64,000 bases of DNA from NCBI RefSeq assembly GCF_016526145.1, contig NZ_JADDUE010000007.1, forward strand, positions 1 to 64,000, in the 5' to 3' direction. The position numbers were made by a program, and so were the translations under genes. The stretch's first letter is position 1; every line of letters starts with the position of its first letter. The stretch comes from Saccharopolyspora galaxeae. GTDB lineage: Bacteria > Actinomycetota > Actinomycetes > Mycobacteriales > Pseudonocardiaceae. The notes under the pieces were generated by a model. It ran no database searches and was not told where the DNA came from. It saw nothing but the letters and a program-made list of their open reading frames with translations. Below, piece after piece: positions 45,827 through 55,458 of the stretch.

Positions 45827-47487
45827 GTTCGATCACGACGCCCACGAAGCCGGAGAGCAAGCTCTACCGGCAGGCGGCGGACGCGGCCGACCAGGCCGAC
45901 CTGCGCTACAACATGGCGCCGGGCATCCGCCGCCAGCTCAACAAGGTCTTCCCGACGCACTGGTCGTTCCTGCTCGGCGAGATCGCGTTGTACACCTTCA
46001 TCATCCTGATCCTCACCGGGATCTACCTGACGTTGTTCTTCGACCCCTCCATGGAGGAGGTCACCTACCACGGGGTGTTCCGGAACCTGCAGGACGTGGA
46101 GATGTCCAAGGCGTTCGCCAGCACGCTGGACATCTCGTTCGAGGTGCGCGGTGGCCTGTTCATCCGGCAGCTGCACCACTGGGCGGCGCTGCTGTTCGTC
46201 GCCGGGATGATGGCGCACATGTTCCGGATCTTCTTCACCGGTGCGTTCCGGCGCCCGCGTGAGGGGAACTGGACGATCGGCGCGCTGCTGCTGATCCTGG
46301 GCATGTTCGAGGGCTTCTTCGGCTACTCGCTGCCGGACGACCTGCTCTCCGGCACCGGCGTCCGCGCGACCATGTCCGGCATCGTGCTGTCCGTGCCGGT
46401 GATCGGCACCTGGGTGCACTGGGCGCTGTTCGGCGGCGAATTCCCCGGCATGGTGATCATCCCGCGGCTCTACATCCTGCACGTGCTGGTGCTGCCCGGG
46501 ATCATGCTCGGCTTGATCGCGGTGCACCTGGCGCTGGTCTGGTACCAGAAGCACACCCAGTTCCCGGGGGTGCGGCGCAAGGAGAGCAACGTCGTCGGCA
46601 TCCGCATCCTGCCGACCTTCGCGCTCAAGAGCGGCGCGTTCTTCGCGCTGACCACCGGCGTGCTGGCGATCATGGGCGGGGTCTTCCAGATCAACCCGAT
46701 CTGGAACCTCGGGCCGTACATCGCCTCGCAGGTCTCCGCGGCCTCGCAGCCGGACTGGTACCTGATGTGGGCGGACGGGATCTTGCGGATCTGGCCCGCG
46801 TGGGAGCTCTACATCGGGCCGTACACGGTGCCGCCGGTGTTCTTCTGCGGCGCCCTCGGCATGGGGATCCTGTTCACGCTGCTGATCAGCTACCCGATGA
46901 TCGAGCGCAAGCTGAACAAGGACGACGCGCACCACAACCTGCTGCAGCGGCCGCGGGACGTTCCGGTGCGCACCAGCCTCGGCATGATGGCGCTGTCGTT
47001 CTTCCTGGTGCTGCAGCTGTCCGGGATGAACGACGTGATCGCGTTCGAGCTGAACATCTCGCTGAACGCGATGACCTGGATGGGCCGCATCGGGCTGCTG
47101 CTGTTGCCGCCGATCACCTACTTCTTCACCTACCGGATCTGCCTGGGCTTGCAGCGGGCCGACCACGAGGTGCTGGAGCACGGTGTGGAGACCGGCATCA
47201 TCAAGCGGTTGCCGCACGGCGAGTTCATCGAGGTGCACCAGCCGCTGGGGCCGGTGGACTCGCACGGCCACCCGGAGGAGCTGCCGTACCAGGGCGCTCC
47301 GGTGCCGAAGAAGATGAACAAGCTCGGCGCCGCGGGCACTCCGGTCGCGGGCAGCTTGCTCAAGCCGGACCCGGCCGAGGAGACCGAGGCGCTGGAGCGA
47401 GCGCACGCGGAGAACGAGCGCCGCGAGCGCGAGGAGCTCGAGCAACGCGAACTCGTCTCGGGCAGGCAGCAGCAGCCGACCGAGTAA
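45823..47487 (+). CDS. qcrB: cytochrome b subunit of the bc1 complex
   Basis: 554 residues. The haem b ligands lie in [20 protein letters not shown] and in the helix [40 protein letters not shown] and [19 protein letters not shown] (quinol-site region in place of PEWY) mark the actinobacterial type. A charged cytosolic C-terminal tail of about 100 residues follows, Glu-rich at the end. This subunit is the known target of Q203-type inhibitors in mycobacteria. ATGA overlap with qcrA. Confidence 0.97.
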   Translation: MSSITTPTKPESKLYRQAADAADQADLRYNMAPGIRRQLNKVFPTHWSFLLGEIALYTFIILILTGIYLTLFFDPSMEEVTYHGVFRNLQDVEMSKAFASTLDISFEVRGGLFIRQLHHWAALLFVAGMMAHMFRIFFTGAFRRPREGNWTIGALLLILGMFEGFFGYSLPDDLLSGTGVRATMSGIVLSVPVIGTWVHWALFGGEFPGMVIIPRLYILHVLVLPGIMLGLIAVHLALVWYQKHTQFPGVRRKESNVVGIRILPTFALKSGAFFALTTGVLAIMGGVFQINPIWNLGPYIASQVSAASQPDWYLMWADGILRIWPAWELYIGPYTVPPVFFCGALGMGILFTLLISYPMIERKLNKDDAHHNLLQRPRDVPVRTSLGMMALSFFLVLQLSGMNDVIAFELNISLNAMTWMGRIGLLLLPPITYFFTYRICLGLQRADHEVLEHGVETGIIKRLPHGEFIEVHQPLGPVDSHGHPEELPYQGAPVPKKMNKLGAAGTPVAGSLLKPDPAEETEALERAHAENERREREELEQRELVSGRQQQPTE

Positions 47488-47502
47488 GCCGATCGCGCAC
47501 TC

Positions 47503-47537
47503 GCGGCCCGGCATCCCGAAACGGGGTGCCGGGCCGC
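47503..47537 (+). terminator. qcr operon terminator
   Basis: GCGGCCCGGCATCCCG / CGGGGTGCCGGGCCGC, 16 bp including one G-T pair, AAA loop, 16 nt after the qcrB stop. Confidence 0.9.
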
Positions 47538-47560
47538 ACTGCGTTCGACCCCCAAGCGTC

Positions 47561-47615
47561 CGGAGTGAACGGACCGTTCGACCAATCCAGTGGGGCGAAG
47601 AGGCCGTGCACTCCG
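47561..47615. repeat. convergent-junction stem-loop, copy 3
   Basis: CGGAGTGAACGGACCGTTCG-ACC pairs with GGGGCGAAGAGGCCGTGCAC-TCCG around an 8-nt loop, with a few mismatches. It sits between qcrB and the convergent exonuclease gene and shares the arm and layout of the elements at 8909 and 9010. Confidence 0.7.
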
Positions 47616-47626
47616 AACGGCGGGGA

Positions 47627-49333
47627 TCAGTTGGTGGCGGGGTAGGGGTTGCGGGCCTGGGTGGCGCGGTCGAGCCAGTCGCGCCAGGACGCGGCCGAAC
47701 CCGCGGGCTCCGCCCACTGCTGCGAACAGCGGACCATGCGGGTGCCTCCGGTGGTGAGCCAGCGGTGCACCGCCCGCACCTCGTCCGCCGGTGCACCGCG
47801 CAGCGGGCCGGCTCCCGGTCGCACCGTTTCGGCCGCGGCCTGCAAGCCGTCCACCACGGGCATCGGTGGCGTCCCGCGCCGCGCGTGGCCCGCCGCGGCG
47901 AGCCTGCCGTGCCGGATCACGGCCAGGTGCCAGCCACCTGATCCGTCCGGGCGCGCGCCGATCAGCTCGGCGACCGCTGCCAGCGCCGCCCAGCGTTGTG
48001 CCTGGTCCAGCGCGCGCACCAGCCCGGCCAGCCGGTCCCGCGCGCCTGCCGCGTCTTCGAAGCGCTGCTCGACCGAGAGCCGGGTGAGCTCGTCGCGCAA
48101 CCGCTCCAGGACGCCGTCGCCGCGGCCCTCGACGACCTCGCGCACCGAGATCACTTCCGGCGCGTACTCGTCGACGCTCTGGTATCCCGCGCACGGTGCG
48201 GCGCAGCGGCCGAGCTCGTGAACGGCGCAGGGCCGCCCGCTCGGGTTCCTCGCCGGAATGCGGTCGGTGCAGCGGCGCAGCATCGTCGCCGACTGCAACG
48301 CTTCCACGGCCTCGCCCGCCGCTGCCCGGGAGCGGAACGGCCCCAGGGCACCTTCGCGAGCGATGCGCACGATCGACAACCGGGGGAACGGCTCGTCCGT
48401 GAGCACCACCCACCAGGCGCGTTTGGGAAACTTCGAGCGCCGGTTGTAGCGCGGCTGGTGCGCGCCGAGCAGCCGCTGCTCCCGCACCTCCGCTTCCAGC
48501 GGGTGCGCGCAGGTGACGTGATCGACCCGGTCGGCGAGCCCGACCATCTCCTTGATCCGCCCGCGGCGTTCGCCCGCGGTGAAGTACTGGCGCACCCGGC
48601 GGCGCAGATCGGTTGCCGTGCCGATGTAGAGCACTTCGTCGTTCGGGCCCCGGAACAGGTACACGCCGGGCGCGTTCGGCAGCTCGTCGGCGAGCCCGCG
48701 CTTGCGCCGCTGCTGCGGCGTCACGTCCGGCAAGTGCTCCAGCAACTCCCGGACCGAGCGGACGCCGAACGGTCCGAGCCGTTCCAGCAGCGAGTGCAGC
48801 ACGTCCACGGTGGCGCGAGCGTCGTCCAACGCCCGGTGCACCGGTGTGGTGCGGGCGTGCAGCACGCGGGCGAGGGTGCCGAGCTTGTGGTTCGGCGTCT
48901 CGTCCTTGGTCAGCACCCGGCGGGCGAGCTTGGCGGTGCACAGCACCTGCGGTTTCGGCCAGTCCAGGCCGAGCTGGGCGCATTGCGCCTTGAGGAACCC
49001 CACGTCGAACGGGGCGTTGTGCGCGACCAGGACCGCGCCGTTGCTGAATTCCAGGAATGCGGGCAGCACCGAGTCGAAGCGCGGCGCGCCGTGCACCATC
49101 GCGTCGGTGATGCCGGTGATCGAGACCACCGCGGGCGGGATCTCCTGGCCGGGATCCACCAGCGTGCTGAACTCGCCGAGCACTTCGCCGCCGCGGACCT
49201 TCACCGCGCCGATCTCGGTGACCGCGTCCCGCTGGGCGCTGCCGCCGGTGGTCTCCAGGTCGACGATCACGAACGTCGCCAGGTGCAGCGGGAGATCGTC
49301 GTCGAGCTCGTCGAAGGTCAGCTGGCCGGTCAT
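47627..49333 (-). CDS. DEDDh exonuclease fused to UvrC-like GIY-YIG nuclease
   Basis: 568 residues from the ATG at 49333. Residues about 15-180 are a DnaQ-type exonuclease: FVIVDLETTGGSA (Asp-x-Glu), AHNAPFDVGFLKAQC and the DEDDh His/Asp in HRALDDARATVDVL. From about residue 215 a GIY-YIG domain reads GVYLFRGPNDEVLYIGTATD. A cysteine-bearing UvrC-like middle follows (GRPCAVHELGRCAAPCAGY, four Cys). It lacks the UvrC C-terminal nuclease and HhH domains. Same family as Rv2191 (from memory); the GIY-YIG plus proofreading-type exonuclease pairing suggests DNA repair, unproven. Confidence 0.92.
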   Translation of the reverse strand: MTGQLTFDELDDDLPLHLATFVIVDLETTGGSAQRDAVTEIGAVKVRGGEVLGEFSTLVDPGQEIPPAVVSITGITDAMVHGAPRFDSVLPAFLEFSNGAVLVAHNAPFDVGFLKAQCAQLGLDWPKPQVLCTAKLARRVLTKDETPNHKLGTLARVLHARTTPVHRALDDARATVDVLHSLLERLGPFGVRSVRELLEHLPDVTPQQRRKRGLADELPNAPGVYLFRGPNDEVLYIGTATDLRRRVRQYFTAGERRGRIKEMVGLADRVDHVTCAHPLEAEVREQRLLGAHQPRYNRRSKFPKRAWWVVLTDEPFPRLSIVRIAREGALGPFRSRAAAGEAVEALQSATMLRRCTDRIPARNPSGRPCAVHELGRCAAPCAGYQSVDEYAPEVISVREVVEGRGDGVLERLRDELTRLSVEQRFEDAAGARDRLAGLVRALDQAQRWAALAAVAELIGARPDGSGGWHLAVIRHGRLAAAGHARRGTPPMPVVDGLQAAAETVRPGAGPLRGAPADEVRAVHRWLTTGGTRMVRCSQQWAEPAGSAASWRDWLDRATQARNPYPATN

Positions 49334-49341
49334 CGGCGGGC

Positions 49342-49347
49342 ACGCTA
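49342..49347 (-). promoter_or_regulatory. -10 hexamer TAGCGT, leaderless
   Basis: Ends 8 nt before the ATG at 49333 on the minus strand. Confidence 0.4.
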
Positions 49348-49396
49348 CGGGCGGCCACCGACAACCGCCGGATCGGGTGATCGTGGGGCGGCCGAC

Positions 49397-49402
49397 TAGC
49401 CT
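49397..49402 (+). promoter_or_regulatory. -10 hexamer TAGCCT, leaderless
   Basis: Ends 6 nt before the GTG at 49409. Confidence 0.5.
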
Positions 49403-49408
49403 GGGAGC

Positions 49409-50797
49409 GTGGTTTCGCCTTCGCCGGGTGCCGATGATCCGCGCCCTGATGAGTCCGCAGTGGACGGTCCGCTGCAGGATGCCGACGACGCGCGGGAGGC
49501 GGCGGAGTCCTGTCCCGGTGAGCAGCCGGAACTGCCCGCTCCGGTGCGCTCGCGGCTGGCGGAGATCGCCGGGGAAGCCCTCGACGGCATCCGGCCCGCG
49601 GACGTGCCCGCCCCGGTGCGCCCGGTGATGCGGTTCGCGCCTGCCAAGCGCGCCCGGCTCGGCCAGGCCCCGCTGGTCGATGCGCTCCGGGGGTCGACGG
49701 TGTTCCGCACCGCGGTCGTCGACTGGTGCCGGGAGCACCGCCCGGCGGCGCTGGAGTTGGCCGACTCCGATCCGGTCGTGGTCGCCGCGGCCGGTCTGCT
49801 GCTCGCCGCGCCGGCCACGCCGCACTACTTGGAGCTGGTCGCGTTCCGCGTCGAGCAGGGCAAGCTGCGCGGGGAACGGGATTCCGCGGTGGCCCGCGCG
49901 CAGCGGCTCAGCGCCGAGGCCGAACGGCTCAGGGGCGAGCTCGCCGAGGCCCGGCGGGCCGCCGACCAGGTCGGCAACGAGACCAGCACGGAGGCCGACC
50001 GGCTGCGCAAGCGGTTGCGGGAGCAGGGGCAGCGGCTCCGCGACGCCAAGGACGATGCGGAGTCCGCGCGCACCGAACTGGCCTCGGCCCGCGAACAGAT
50101 CGAGTCGGAACTCGCCGAGCTGCGCGAGCAACGCGACCGGGAACGCGCCAAGGCGGCCGAGGAGCGCGAGCGCGCCCGCCGGGCGGAGTCCGACGCGGAA
50201 GTCGCACGGCACTCCGCGCGGGAAGCCCGGCAGGGCGACGAGGTCCGGCTGGCCCTGCTGCTGGAGACCATGGAGGGCGCGCTCGGCGGCCTGCGCCGCG
50301 AGCTGCGCGCGGGCGGCAGCGGACCGCGCCCGGCCGACGTGGTGCAGCGGGTGCGCTCGGACACCGGGGCCACCGGGCAGGTCGGCGATGCCGCCGAGCT
50401 GGACAAGCTGCTGGCGCTGCCCGCGGTGCACCTGATCGTCGACGGCTACAACGTCACCAAGACCGGCTATCCGGACCTGCCGCTGGCCGATCAGCGCAAC
50501 CGGCTGGCGCACCAGCTGGCCGCGCTGGCCGCGCGCACCGGCGCGGAGGTCACGGTGGTGTTCGACGGCGCGGACGTGCTGGCGGTGCCCACGGCGGGCC
50601 CGCGCGGGGTGCGGGTGCTGTTCAGCGATCCCGGGGTGATCGCCGACGACGTGATCCGCGCGCTCGTGGAGGCCGAGCCGCAGGGGCGCCAGCTGGTGGT
50701 GGCGACTTCGGACCGGGCGGTGGTGACGTCGGTGCGGCGCGCCGGGGCGTACGCGGTGTCGTCCCCGTTGCTGCTGGAGCGGATCAACCGGGTCTGA
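49409..50797 (+). CDS. NYN (YacP-like) domain protein with coiled coil
   Basis: 462 residues. An acidic Pro-rich N-terminus is followed by a helical domain (about 50-140). A long Arg/Glu-rich coiled coil (about 150-280; RLSAEAERLRGELAEARRAA, ELAELREQRDRERAKAAEER) leads to a C-terminal NYN PIN-like nuclease with LIVDGYNVTKTG, VVFDGAD, DDVIRALVEA and VATSDRAV. The acidic residues Asp-Asn-Asp-Asp fit RNA cleavage as in Rae1/YacP. Divergent from the exonuclease gene. Ribosome-associated mRNA cleavage is inferred from the family only. Confidence 0.9.
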   Translation: MVSPSPGADDPRPDESAVDGPLQDADDAREAAESCPGEQPELPAPVRSRLAEIAGEALDGIRPADVPAPVRPVMRFAPAKRARLGQAPLVDALRGSTVFRTAVVDWCREHRPAALELADSDPVVVAAAGLLLAAPATPHYLELVAFRVEQGKLRGERDSAVARAQRLSAEAERLRGELAEARRAADQVGNETSTEADRLRKRLREQGQRLRDAKDDAESARTELASAREQIESELAELREQRDRERAKAAEERERARRAESDAEVARHSAREARQGDEVRLALLLETMEGALGGLRRELRAGGSGPRPADVVQRVRSDTGATGQVGDAAELDKLLALPAVHLIVDGYNVTKTGYPDLPLADQRNRLAHQLAALAARTGAEVTVVFDGADVLAVPTAGPRGVRVLFSDPGVIADDVIRALVEAEPQGRQLVVATSDRAVVTSVRRAGAYAVSSPLLLERINRV

Positions 50798-51211
50798 GCG
50801 GGCTGCTCGTGGCGGAGGTCATAGCGGTCCCGTTGCTTCCGGTCGCGGTGTCCGGCGCTGTGGTGGTCGGCTGACGCGCAGGTGAGCCGATGCCTCACTG
50901 GTCACTGTCTGCACATACAAGTAATCCTATCGTGGGATTGTGTAGTGCACAGAAGAATTAACCCCCCTCGTATAGACGTCACGCATGACCTTTCGTAGCC
51001 TTAGCGCGTCCGCGCGGCGATCAGCGGCCCACTCCGGGTCCTCCGCGCGGCGCCGCCGAATCGGCTTCGGGGAGTCGAACCGGGAACCTGCCCCCGTGGG
51101 GTGCGTGGGCGCCGTCCTGGTGCCCGGAGTCCGGGACTGCCCCGGACCGCCGCTGCATCCTCGGTGGGTGGTCTCGGTGGGCGGTCGAGAGACGAAGGAG
51201 CAGTGCGCGAC
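50798..51211. other. 414-bp upstream region of the NlpC/P60 gene
   Basis: AT-richer DNA at 50900-50990 includes an imperfect hairpin at 50910-50949 (TGCAC...AATCC with GGATT...GTGCA). The rest is GC-rich with several small stems up to AAGGAG at 51195. This may be a long 5' leader. Cell-wall hydrolase genes of this type often carry c-di-AMP (ydaO) riboswitches, but I could not match that consensus here. No gene seen. Confidence 0.5.
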
Positions 51212-52255
51212 GTGGCGTCGCACCGATTGAAGCGCACGATGCGCGGAGCCTTGGCGGCCTCGGCGGTCGCCGCCGCCGTCAGCATGACCTCCGCGCCGGC
51301 TGTCGCAGACCCCAAGCCCCCCGAGAGCGCCTCGGAGGCGGCCAAGCAGGTGCGGGAGCTCTCGCACCAGGCCGAAGCCCTCACCGAGGACTACAAGAAG
51401 GCCGAGGACGACCACAACGCGAAGAAGGCCGAGCTGGACCGGTCCACCGCCGAGGCGGGCCAGGCCGAGCAGGTCGCGAACCAGGCGCGCGCCGAGGAGG
51501 AGCGCTTCCGCGGCCAGGTCGACAAGATGACCGCCGCCTCCTACCAGGGCGCCCGGTTGAACAAGCTCTCCGCGTTATTGGTCAGCAAATCCCCGAACGA
51601 CTTCCTGGACCGCGCGTCCGCGCTGGACGTGCTGGCCAAGGACAACAACGACGCGATCAAGCAGCTCTCCGCCGCGGTGCACCAGGCGGAGAGCGCGCAG
51701 CAGCGCGCCCAGGACGCCCGCGGCCGGGCCGCCCAGGCCGAGGCCGACGCCGCCCGCATCCAGGGCGAGATCGGCAAGAAGAAGGCCGATATGGACGCGC
51801 AGATCGCCAAGGTCAAGCAGCAGTACTCGCAGCTGAGCTCCGCCGATCAGGACTCGCTGACCGGCGGCGGGCAGACCGACTACGTCGGCCCCGGCGGTTC
51901 CGGCAAGGCCGCGGAGGCGGTCACCGCGGCGCTGAGCAAGCAGGGCTCGTCCTACGTCTACGGCGCCAAGGGGCCGAGCACGTTCGACTGCTCCGGGCTG
52001 ATGCAGTGGGCCTACAAGCAGGCCGGGATCAGCATCGGCGGCTCCACCAAGTCGCAGGTCTCCGAGGGCAAGAGCGTCTCGGCGAGCGAGCTCAAACCCG
52101 GTGACCTGATCTTCTACTACAGCCCGGTCAGCCACGTGTCGATGTACGTCGGCAACGGCAAGGCGGTGCACGCGCCGACCGAGGGCGACGTGGTGAAGGT
52201 CGACGACTACCAGGACATCGCGGACGTGAGCTCGATGCGCCGCATCGCGGGCTGA
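51212..52255 (+). CDS. secreted NlpC/P60 peptidoglycan endopeptidase (RipA-like)
   Basis: 347 residues from a GTG with AAGGAG 11 nt upstream. A Sec signal (MRGALAASAVAAAVSMTSAP) and cleavage near AVADP precede a long N-terminal coiled coil (about 40-210) typical of FtsX/RipA-type regulation. The NlpC/P60 domain has catalytic Cys in STFDCSGLMQWAYKQAG and His in SHVSMYVGNGKAVHAP. Cleaves D-iGlu-mDAP bonds in the cell wall. Ends at a terminator. Confidence 0.93.
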   Translation: MASHRLKRTMRGALAASAVAAAVSMTSAPAVADPKPPESASEAAKQVRELSHQAEALTEDYKKAEDDHNAKKAELDRSTAEAGQAEQVANQARAEEERFRGQVDKMTAASYQGARLNKLSALLVSKSPNDFLDRASALDVLAKDNNDAIKQLSAAVHQAESAQQRAQDARGRAAQAEADAARIQGEIGKKKADMDAQIAKVKQQYSQLSSADQDSLTGGGQTDYVGPGGSGKAAEAVTAALSKQGSSYVYGAKGPSTFDCSGLMQWAYKQAGISIGGSTKSQVSEGKSVSASELKPGDLIFYYSPVSHVSMYVGNGKAVHAPTEGDVVKVDDYQDIADVSSMRRIAG

Positions 52256-52275
52256 GACCCGGCGAGGCGTCCGGC

Positions 52276-52303
52276 GGGCCGTTACCCACAGGGGTAGCGG
52301 CCC
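52276..52303 (+). terminator. NlpC/P60 gene terminator
   Basis: GGGCCGTTACCC / GGGTAGCGGCCC with an ACAG loop, one mismatch, 20 nt after the stop. Confidence 0.75.
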
Positions 52304-52347
52304 GTTCCGCGTTCGGGATCCGCCTCGCCGCGCGGTGCTGCCCGGCC

Positions 52348-52353
52348 TACGAT
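52348..52353 (+). promoter_or_regulatory. -10 hexamer TACGAT, leaderless
   Basis: Ends 7 nt before the GTG at 52361. Confidence 0.55.
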
Positions 52354-52360
52354 CCGCCTC

Positions 52361-53596
52361 GTGCCTGGGTTTTCGCGGGGATGGCCGGCGGCGTTGGCGG
52401 CTGCGGCCGCGCTCGCGGTGGGCGCATTGCTCCCGTTGCCCGCGCAGGCCCCGCCCGCTCCGAGCATCGCGGCCCGTGCCGAGACGACCCACTGGCGGCA
52501 GGCGCAGGAGACCGTGTTGCGGCAGCGCTCGCAGGCGGTGTTGCAGCGCGACGAGGCGGCGTTCATGGCCTCGGTGGATCCGGCGGCGTCCGGCGAGTTC
52601 CGGCGGCGGCAGCGGGAACTGTTCGGCGATCTCGCCGAGCTGCCGCTGGCATCGTGGGACTACCAGGTCGAGCAGCTTCCCGGCGGGGACCCGGCTCGCC
52701 CGCGGGTGGAACTCAGCTACGCCCTGGCCGGGGTGGACGCGGTGCCCACCCGGCGGCCGATGAACTTCACCTTCACCGCGCGGGGCGGGCGTTGGTTCAT
52801 CAGCGCTGATGCGCGGCCGCCGCACGAACCGTGGGACTTCGGCCGATCCCGGGTGCTGCGCACCGAGCACGGCGTGATCGTCGGCCACGACGGCGCCGAC
52901 GGCCTCGCCGAGCGGCTGACCGGAGAGCTCGACGGCGCCGTCGCTTCCGTCACCGACGTCTGGGGCCCGGACTGGAGCCGCCAGGTGGGCGTGCTGCTGC
53001 CGCGGTCCCGCGAGGAATTGCGCGCCCTGGTGGGCGCCGAGTTCGCCGTGGACGGCATCGCGGCGGTCGCCGTGGCCGACAAGGTCGACGTGTCGTCCGG
53101 ACGCGTCGAAGGCCCCCGAGTCGTGCTGAACACCGAAACCGCGAGCCGGTTGTCCGACACGTCCCTGCGCGTCGTGCTCCGGCACGAGATCGCGCACGTC
53201 GCGGCGCGGGCCGACACCGCAGAGGGCGCGCCGATGTGGCTGCTGGAAGGGTTCGCGGACTACATCGGGTACCGGGACAGCGGGCTGCCGCCGGAACGGA
53301 TCGCCCCGGACCTGCGCGCCCAGGCGCGGACCGGTGCGCTGCCCGCCGCCCCGCCCGGCGAAGCGGACTTCCACCAGGCGGGGCGGCGGCTGGACCTGGC
53401 CTACCAGCAGTCGTGGTCGCTGATCGAGCACCTGGTGCGGCGGGTGGGCGAGCCGAAGGTCGTCGAGCTGTACCGGCGCATCGCGCGGGCAGGCACACCG
53501 GACGCGGTCGACCCTGCCCTGCGCGAACTCGCCGGGATCAGCACCGACGAGCTGTTGCGCGGGTGGCACGAGGAACTCACCAACCGCTTCCGCTGA
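52361..53596 (+). CDS. exported peptidase MA-like (gluzincin) protein
   Basis: 411 residues. The signal sequence PAALAAAAALAVGALLPLPA predicts export. A central domain of NTF2-like look (about 40-180) precedes the zinc peptidase motif HEIAHVAARADTAEGAPMWL followed by LEGFADYIGY: His-Glu-x-x-His plus a downstream Glu, a gluzincin arrangement. The C-terminus has PDAVDPALRELAGISTDELL. Peptidase MA-like proteins are mostly uncharacterised; a role near the envelope is suggested by the signal peptide and the cell-wall hydrolase beside it. Confidence 0.85.
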   Translation: MPGFSRGWPAALAAAAALAVGALLPLPAQAPPAPSIAARAETTHWRQAQETVLRQRSQAVLQRDEAAFMASVDPAASGEFRRRQRELFGDLAELPLASWDYQVEQLPGGDPARPRVELSYALAGVDAVPTRRPMNFTFTARGGRWFISADARPPHEPWDFGRSRVLRTEHGVIVGHDGADGLAERLTGELDGAVASVTDVWGPDWSRQVGVLLPRSREELRALVGAEFAVDGIAAVAVADKVDVSSGRVEGPRVVLNTETASRLSDTSLRVVLRHEIAHVAARADTAEGAPMWLLEGFADYIGYRDSGLPPERIAPDLRAQARTGALPAAPPGEADFHQAGRRLDLAYQQSWSLIEHLVRRVGEPKVVELYRRIARAGTPDAVDPALRELAGISTDELLRGWHEELTNRFR

Positions 53597-53655
53597 CGGC
53601 AGCGGCTGCGCCGTTGCAGGACTGGGTTCCCGGCCGGTTGCGCAGCGACCGGCGC

Positions 53656-55458
53656 TTACGAGTAGATCGCTTCGATGTCCTCCGCGTGGTTCTCGGCGAC
53701 CTTGTTGCGCTTGAGCTTCAGGCTCGGCGTCATCTCACCGGTGGCCTCGGTGAAGTCCTTCGCCAGGATGCGGAAGGACTTGATCTGCTCGGCGCGGGAG
53801 ACCGCCTGGTTCGCGTGATCGATCGCGGACTGGACCTCGGCGCGCACTTCCGAGTCCTCGGCCAGCTCGCTCAGCGGGGTGTCCTGCGAGCGGCCGTGGT
53901 TGCTCAGCCACGACGGCAGGAACTCCGGGTCCAGGGTGACCAGCGCGCCGATGAACGGCTTCTTGTCCCCGACCACCATGCACTGGCTGATCAGCGGGTG
54001 CGCGCGCAGGTTGTCCTCGAGCACGGCCGGGGCGACGTTCTTGCCGCCCGCGGTCACGATGATCTCCTTCTTGCGCCCGGTGATCCGCAGGAAACCGTCC
54101 TCGTCCAGGGAGCCGAGGTCGCCGGTGTGGAACCAGCCGTCCTCCAGCGACTCCTTGGTGGCGGTCTCGTTGTTCCAGTACTTCCGGAACACCACGTCAC
54201 CCTTGATCATCACTTCGCCGTCCTCGGCGATCCGGATGCTGGTGCCCGCGAGCGGCTTGCCGACGGTGCCGATCTTGGCCGCCTCCTGCACGTTGACCGC
54301 GGCCGCTGCGGTGGTCTCGGTGAGCCCGTAGCCCTCCAGCACCGGCACGCCGACGCCGCGGTAGAAGTGCGCGAGCCGGTCGCCCAGCGGAGCACCGCCG
54401 GAGACCGCGCCGCTGCAGCGACCGCCCAGTGCCGCGCGCAGCTTGCCGTAGACCAGCTTGTCGAACAGCAGGTGCTTGGCCCGCAGCCCCAGGCCCGGCC
54501 CGCCCTGGTCCAGCGCCTTGCTGTAGGCGACGGCGGTGTCCTCGGCGGCGTCGAAGATGCGGCCCTTGCCCTCGCCGTGCGCCTTCTGCTTCGCGGTGTT
54601 GTAGACCTTCTCGAACACCCGCGGGACCGCCAGCACCAGCGTGGGGCGGAACGAGCCGAGGTCGGTGACCAGTTCCTTGACGTCGCCGGTGTGGCCCAGC
54701 GTGGTGCGCGAGTAGACGCAGGCGGTGGCGATGGCGCGGGCCAGCACGTGCGCCATCGGCAGGAACATCAGCATCGAGTTGCCCTGCCGCATCAGGTGCG
54801 GGAACGCCTCGACGTCCGCGCGCACCTCGGCCAGCAGGTTGCGGTGGGTCAGTTCGCAGCCCTTGGGGCGGCCGGTGGTTCCGGAGGTGTAGATCAGCGT
54901 CGCGATCTCGTCCGCGCGCACCTCGCGGCGGCGCTCGTGCGCGGTCTGGTCGGAGACCTCGGCGCCGAGCGCGGTCAGTTCCGCCACGGCCCCGGAGGCG
55001 TCGCCGGCCGGGTCGATCTGCCAGACCTGCGCGACGTCGCTCAGCCGGTCCTGCACGCTGTCGATTTCCGCGCGGTGCGCCTCGGTCTCGACGATGACCG
55101 CCCGCGCGCCGGAGTCGGTGAGGATCCACTCGGCCTGGTCGGCCGCGGAGGTCTCGTAGATCGGCACCGTCACGCAGCCCGCGGCCCAGATCGAGAAGTC
55201 CAGCAGGCTCCATTCGTAGCGGGTGCGCGACATCAGCCCGATGCGGTCGCCGTGCCGCATTCCCGCGGCGATGAGCCCTTTCGCCACGGCCAGCACCTGA
55301 GTCGCGAATTCGGCCGCGGTGACGTCGATCCAGGTGCCCTCCACCCGGCGGCGGAAGCTCACGGTGCCACCGAAGCGTTCCGCGTTGGCCCACACCATGT
55401 CGGTGAGGTTCTCGTCGTCGGCCACGGTGTTGGTGGCGGGGACGCTGAACTCTCGCAC
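53656..55458 (-). CDS. fadD15: long-chain fatty acid--CoA ligase (FadD15-like)
   Basis: 600 residues from the GTG at 55458 with GGAGG 8 nt upstream, matching the length and N-terminus (MREFSVPA) I recall for mycobacterial FadD15. AMP-binding motif LIYTSGTTGRPKGCELTH, VPVLEGYGLTETTAAAAV, DGWFHTGDLGSLDEDGFLRI and the C-terminal catalytic lysine region TPSLKLKRNKV. Activates fatty acids for beta-oxidation or lipid synthesis. The symbol rests on gene-order recall. Convergent with the peptidase gene. Confidence 0.92.
   Translation of the reverse strand: MREFSVPATNTVADDENLTDMVWANAERFGGTVSFRRRVEGTWIDVTAAEFATQVLAVAKGLIAAGMRHGDRIGLMSRTRYEWSLLDFSIWAAGCVTVPIYETSAADQAEWILTDSGARAVIVETEAHRAEIDSVQDRLSDVAQVWQIDPAGDASGAVAELTALGAEVSDQTAHERRREVRADEIATLIYTSGTTGRPKGCELTHRNLLAEVRADVEAFPHLMRQGNSMLMFLPMAHVLARAIATACVYSRTTLGHTGDVKELVTDLGSFRPTLVLAVPRVFEKVYNTAKQKAHGEGKGRIFDAAEDTAVAYSKALDQGGPGLGLRAKHLLFDKLVYGKLRAALGGRCSGAVSGGAPLGDRLAHFYRGVGVPVLEGYGLTETTAAAAVNVQEAAKIGTVGKPLAGTSIRIAEDGEVMIKGDVVFRKYWNNETATKESLEDGWFHTGDLGSLDEDGFLRITGRKKEIIVTAGGKNVAPAVLEDNLRAHPLISQCMVVGDKKPFIGALVTLDPEFLPSWLSNHGRSQDTPLSELAEDSEVRAEVQSAIDHANQAVSRAEQIKSFRILAKDFTEATGEMTPSLKLKRNKVAENHAEDIEAIYS

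Noticed and set aside
50798-51211. Definite ydaO/yuaA (c-di-AMP) riboswitch call
   Set aside because: The gene context fits, but conserved riboswitch segments could not be identified by eye.
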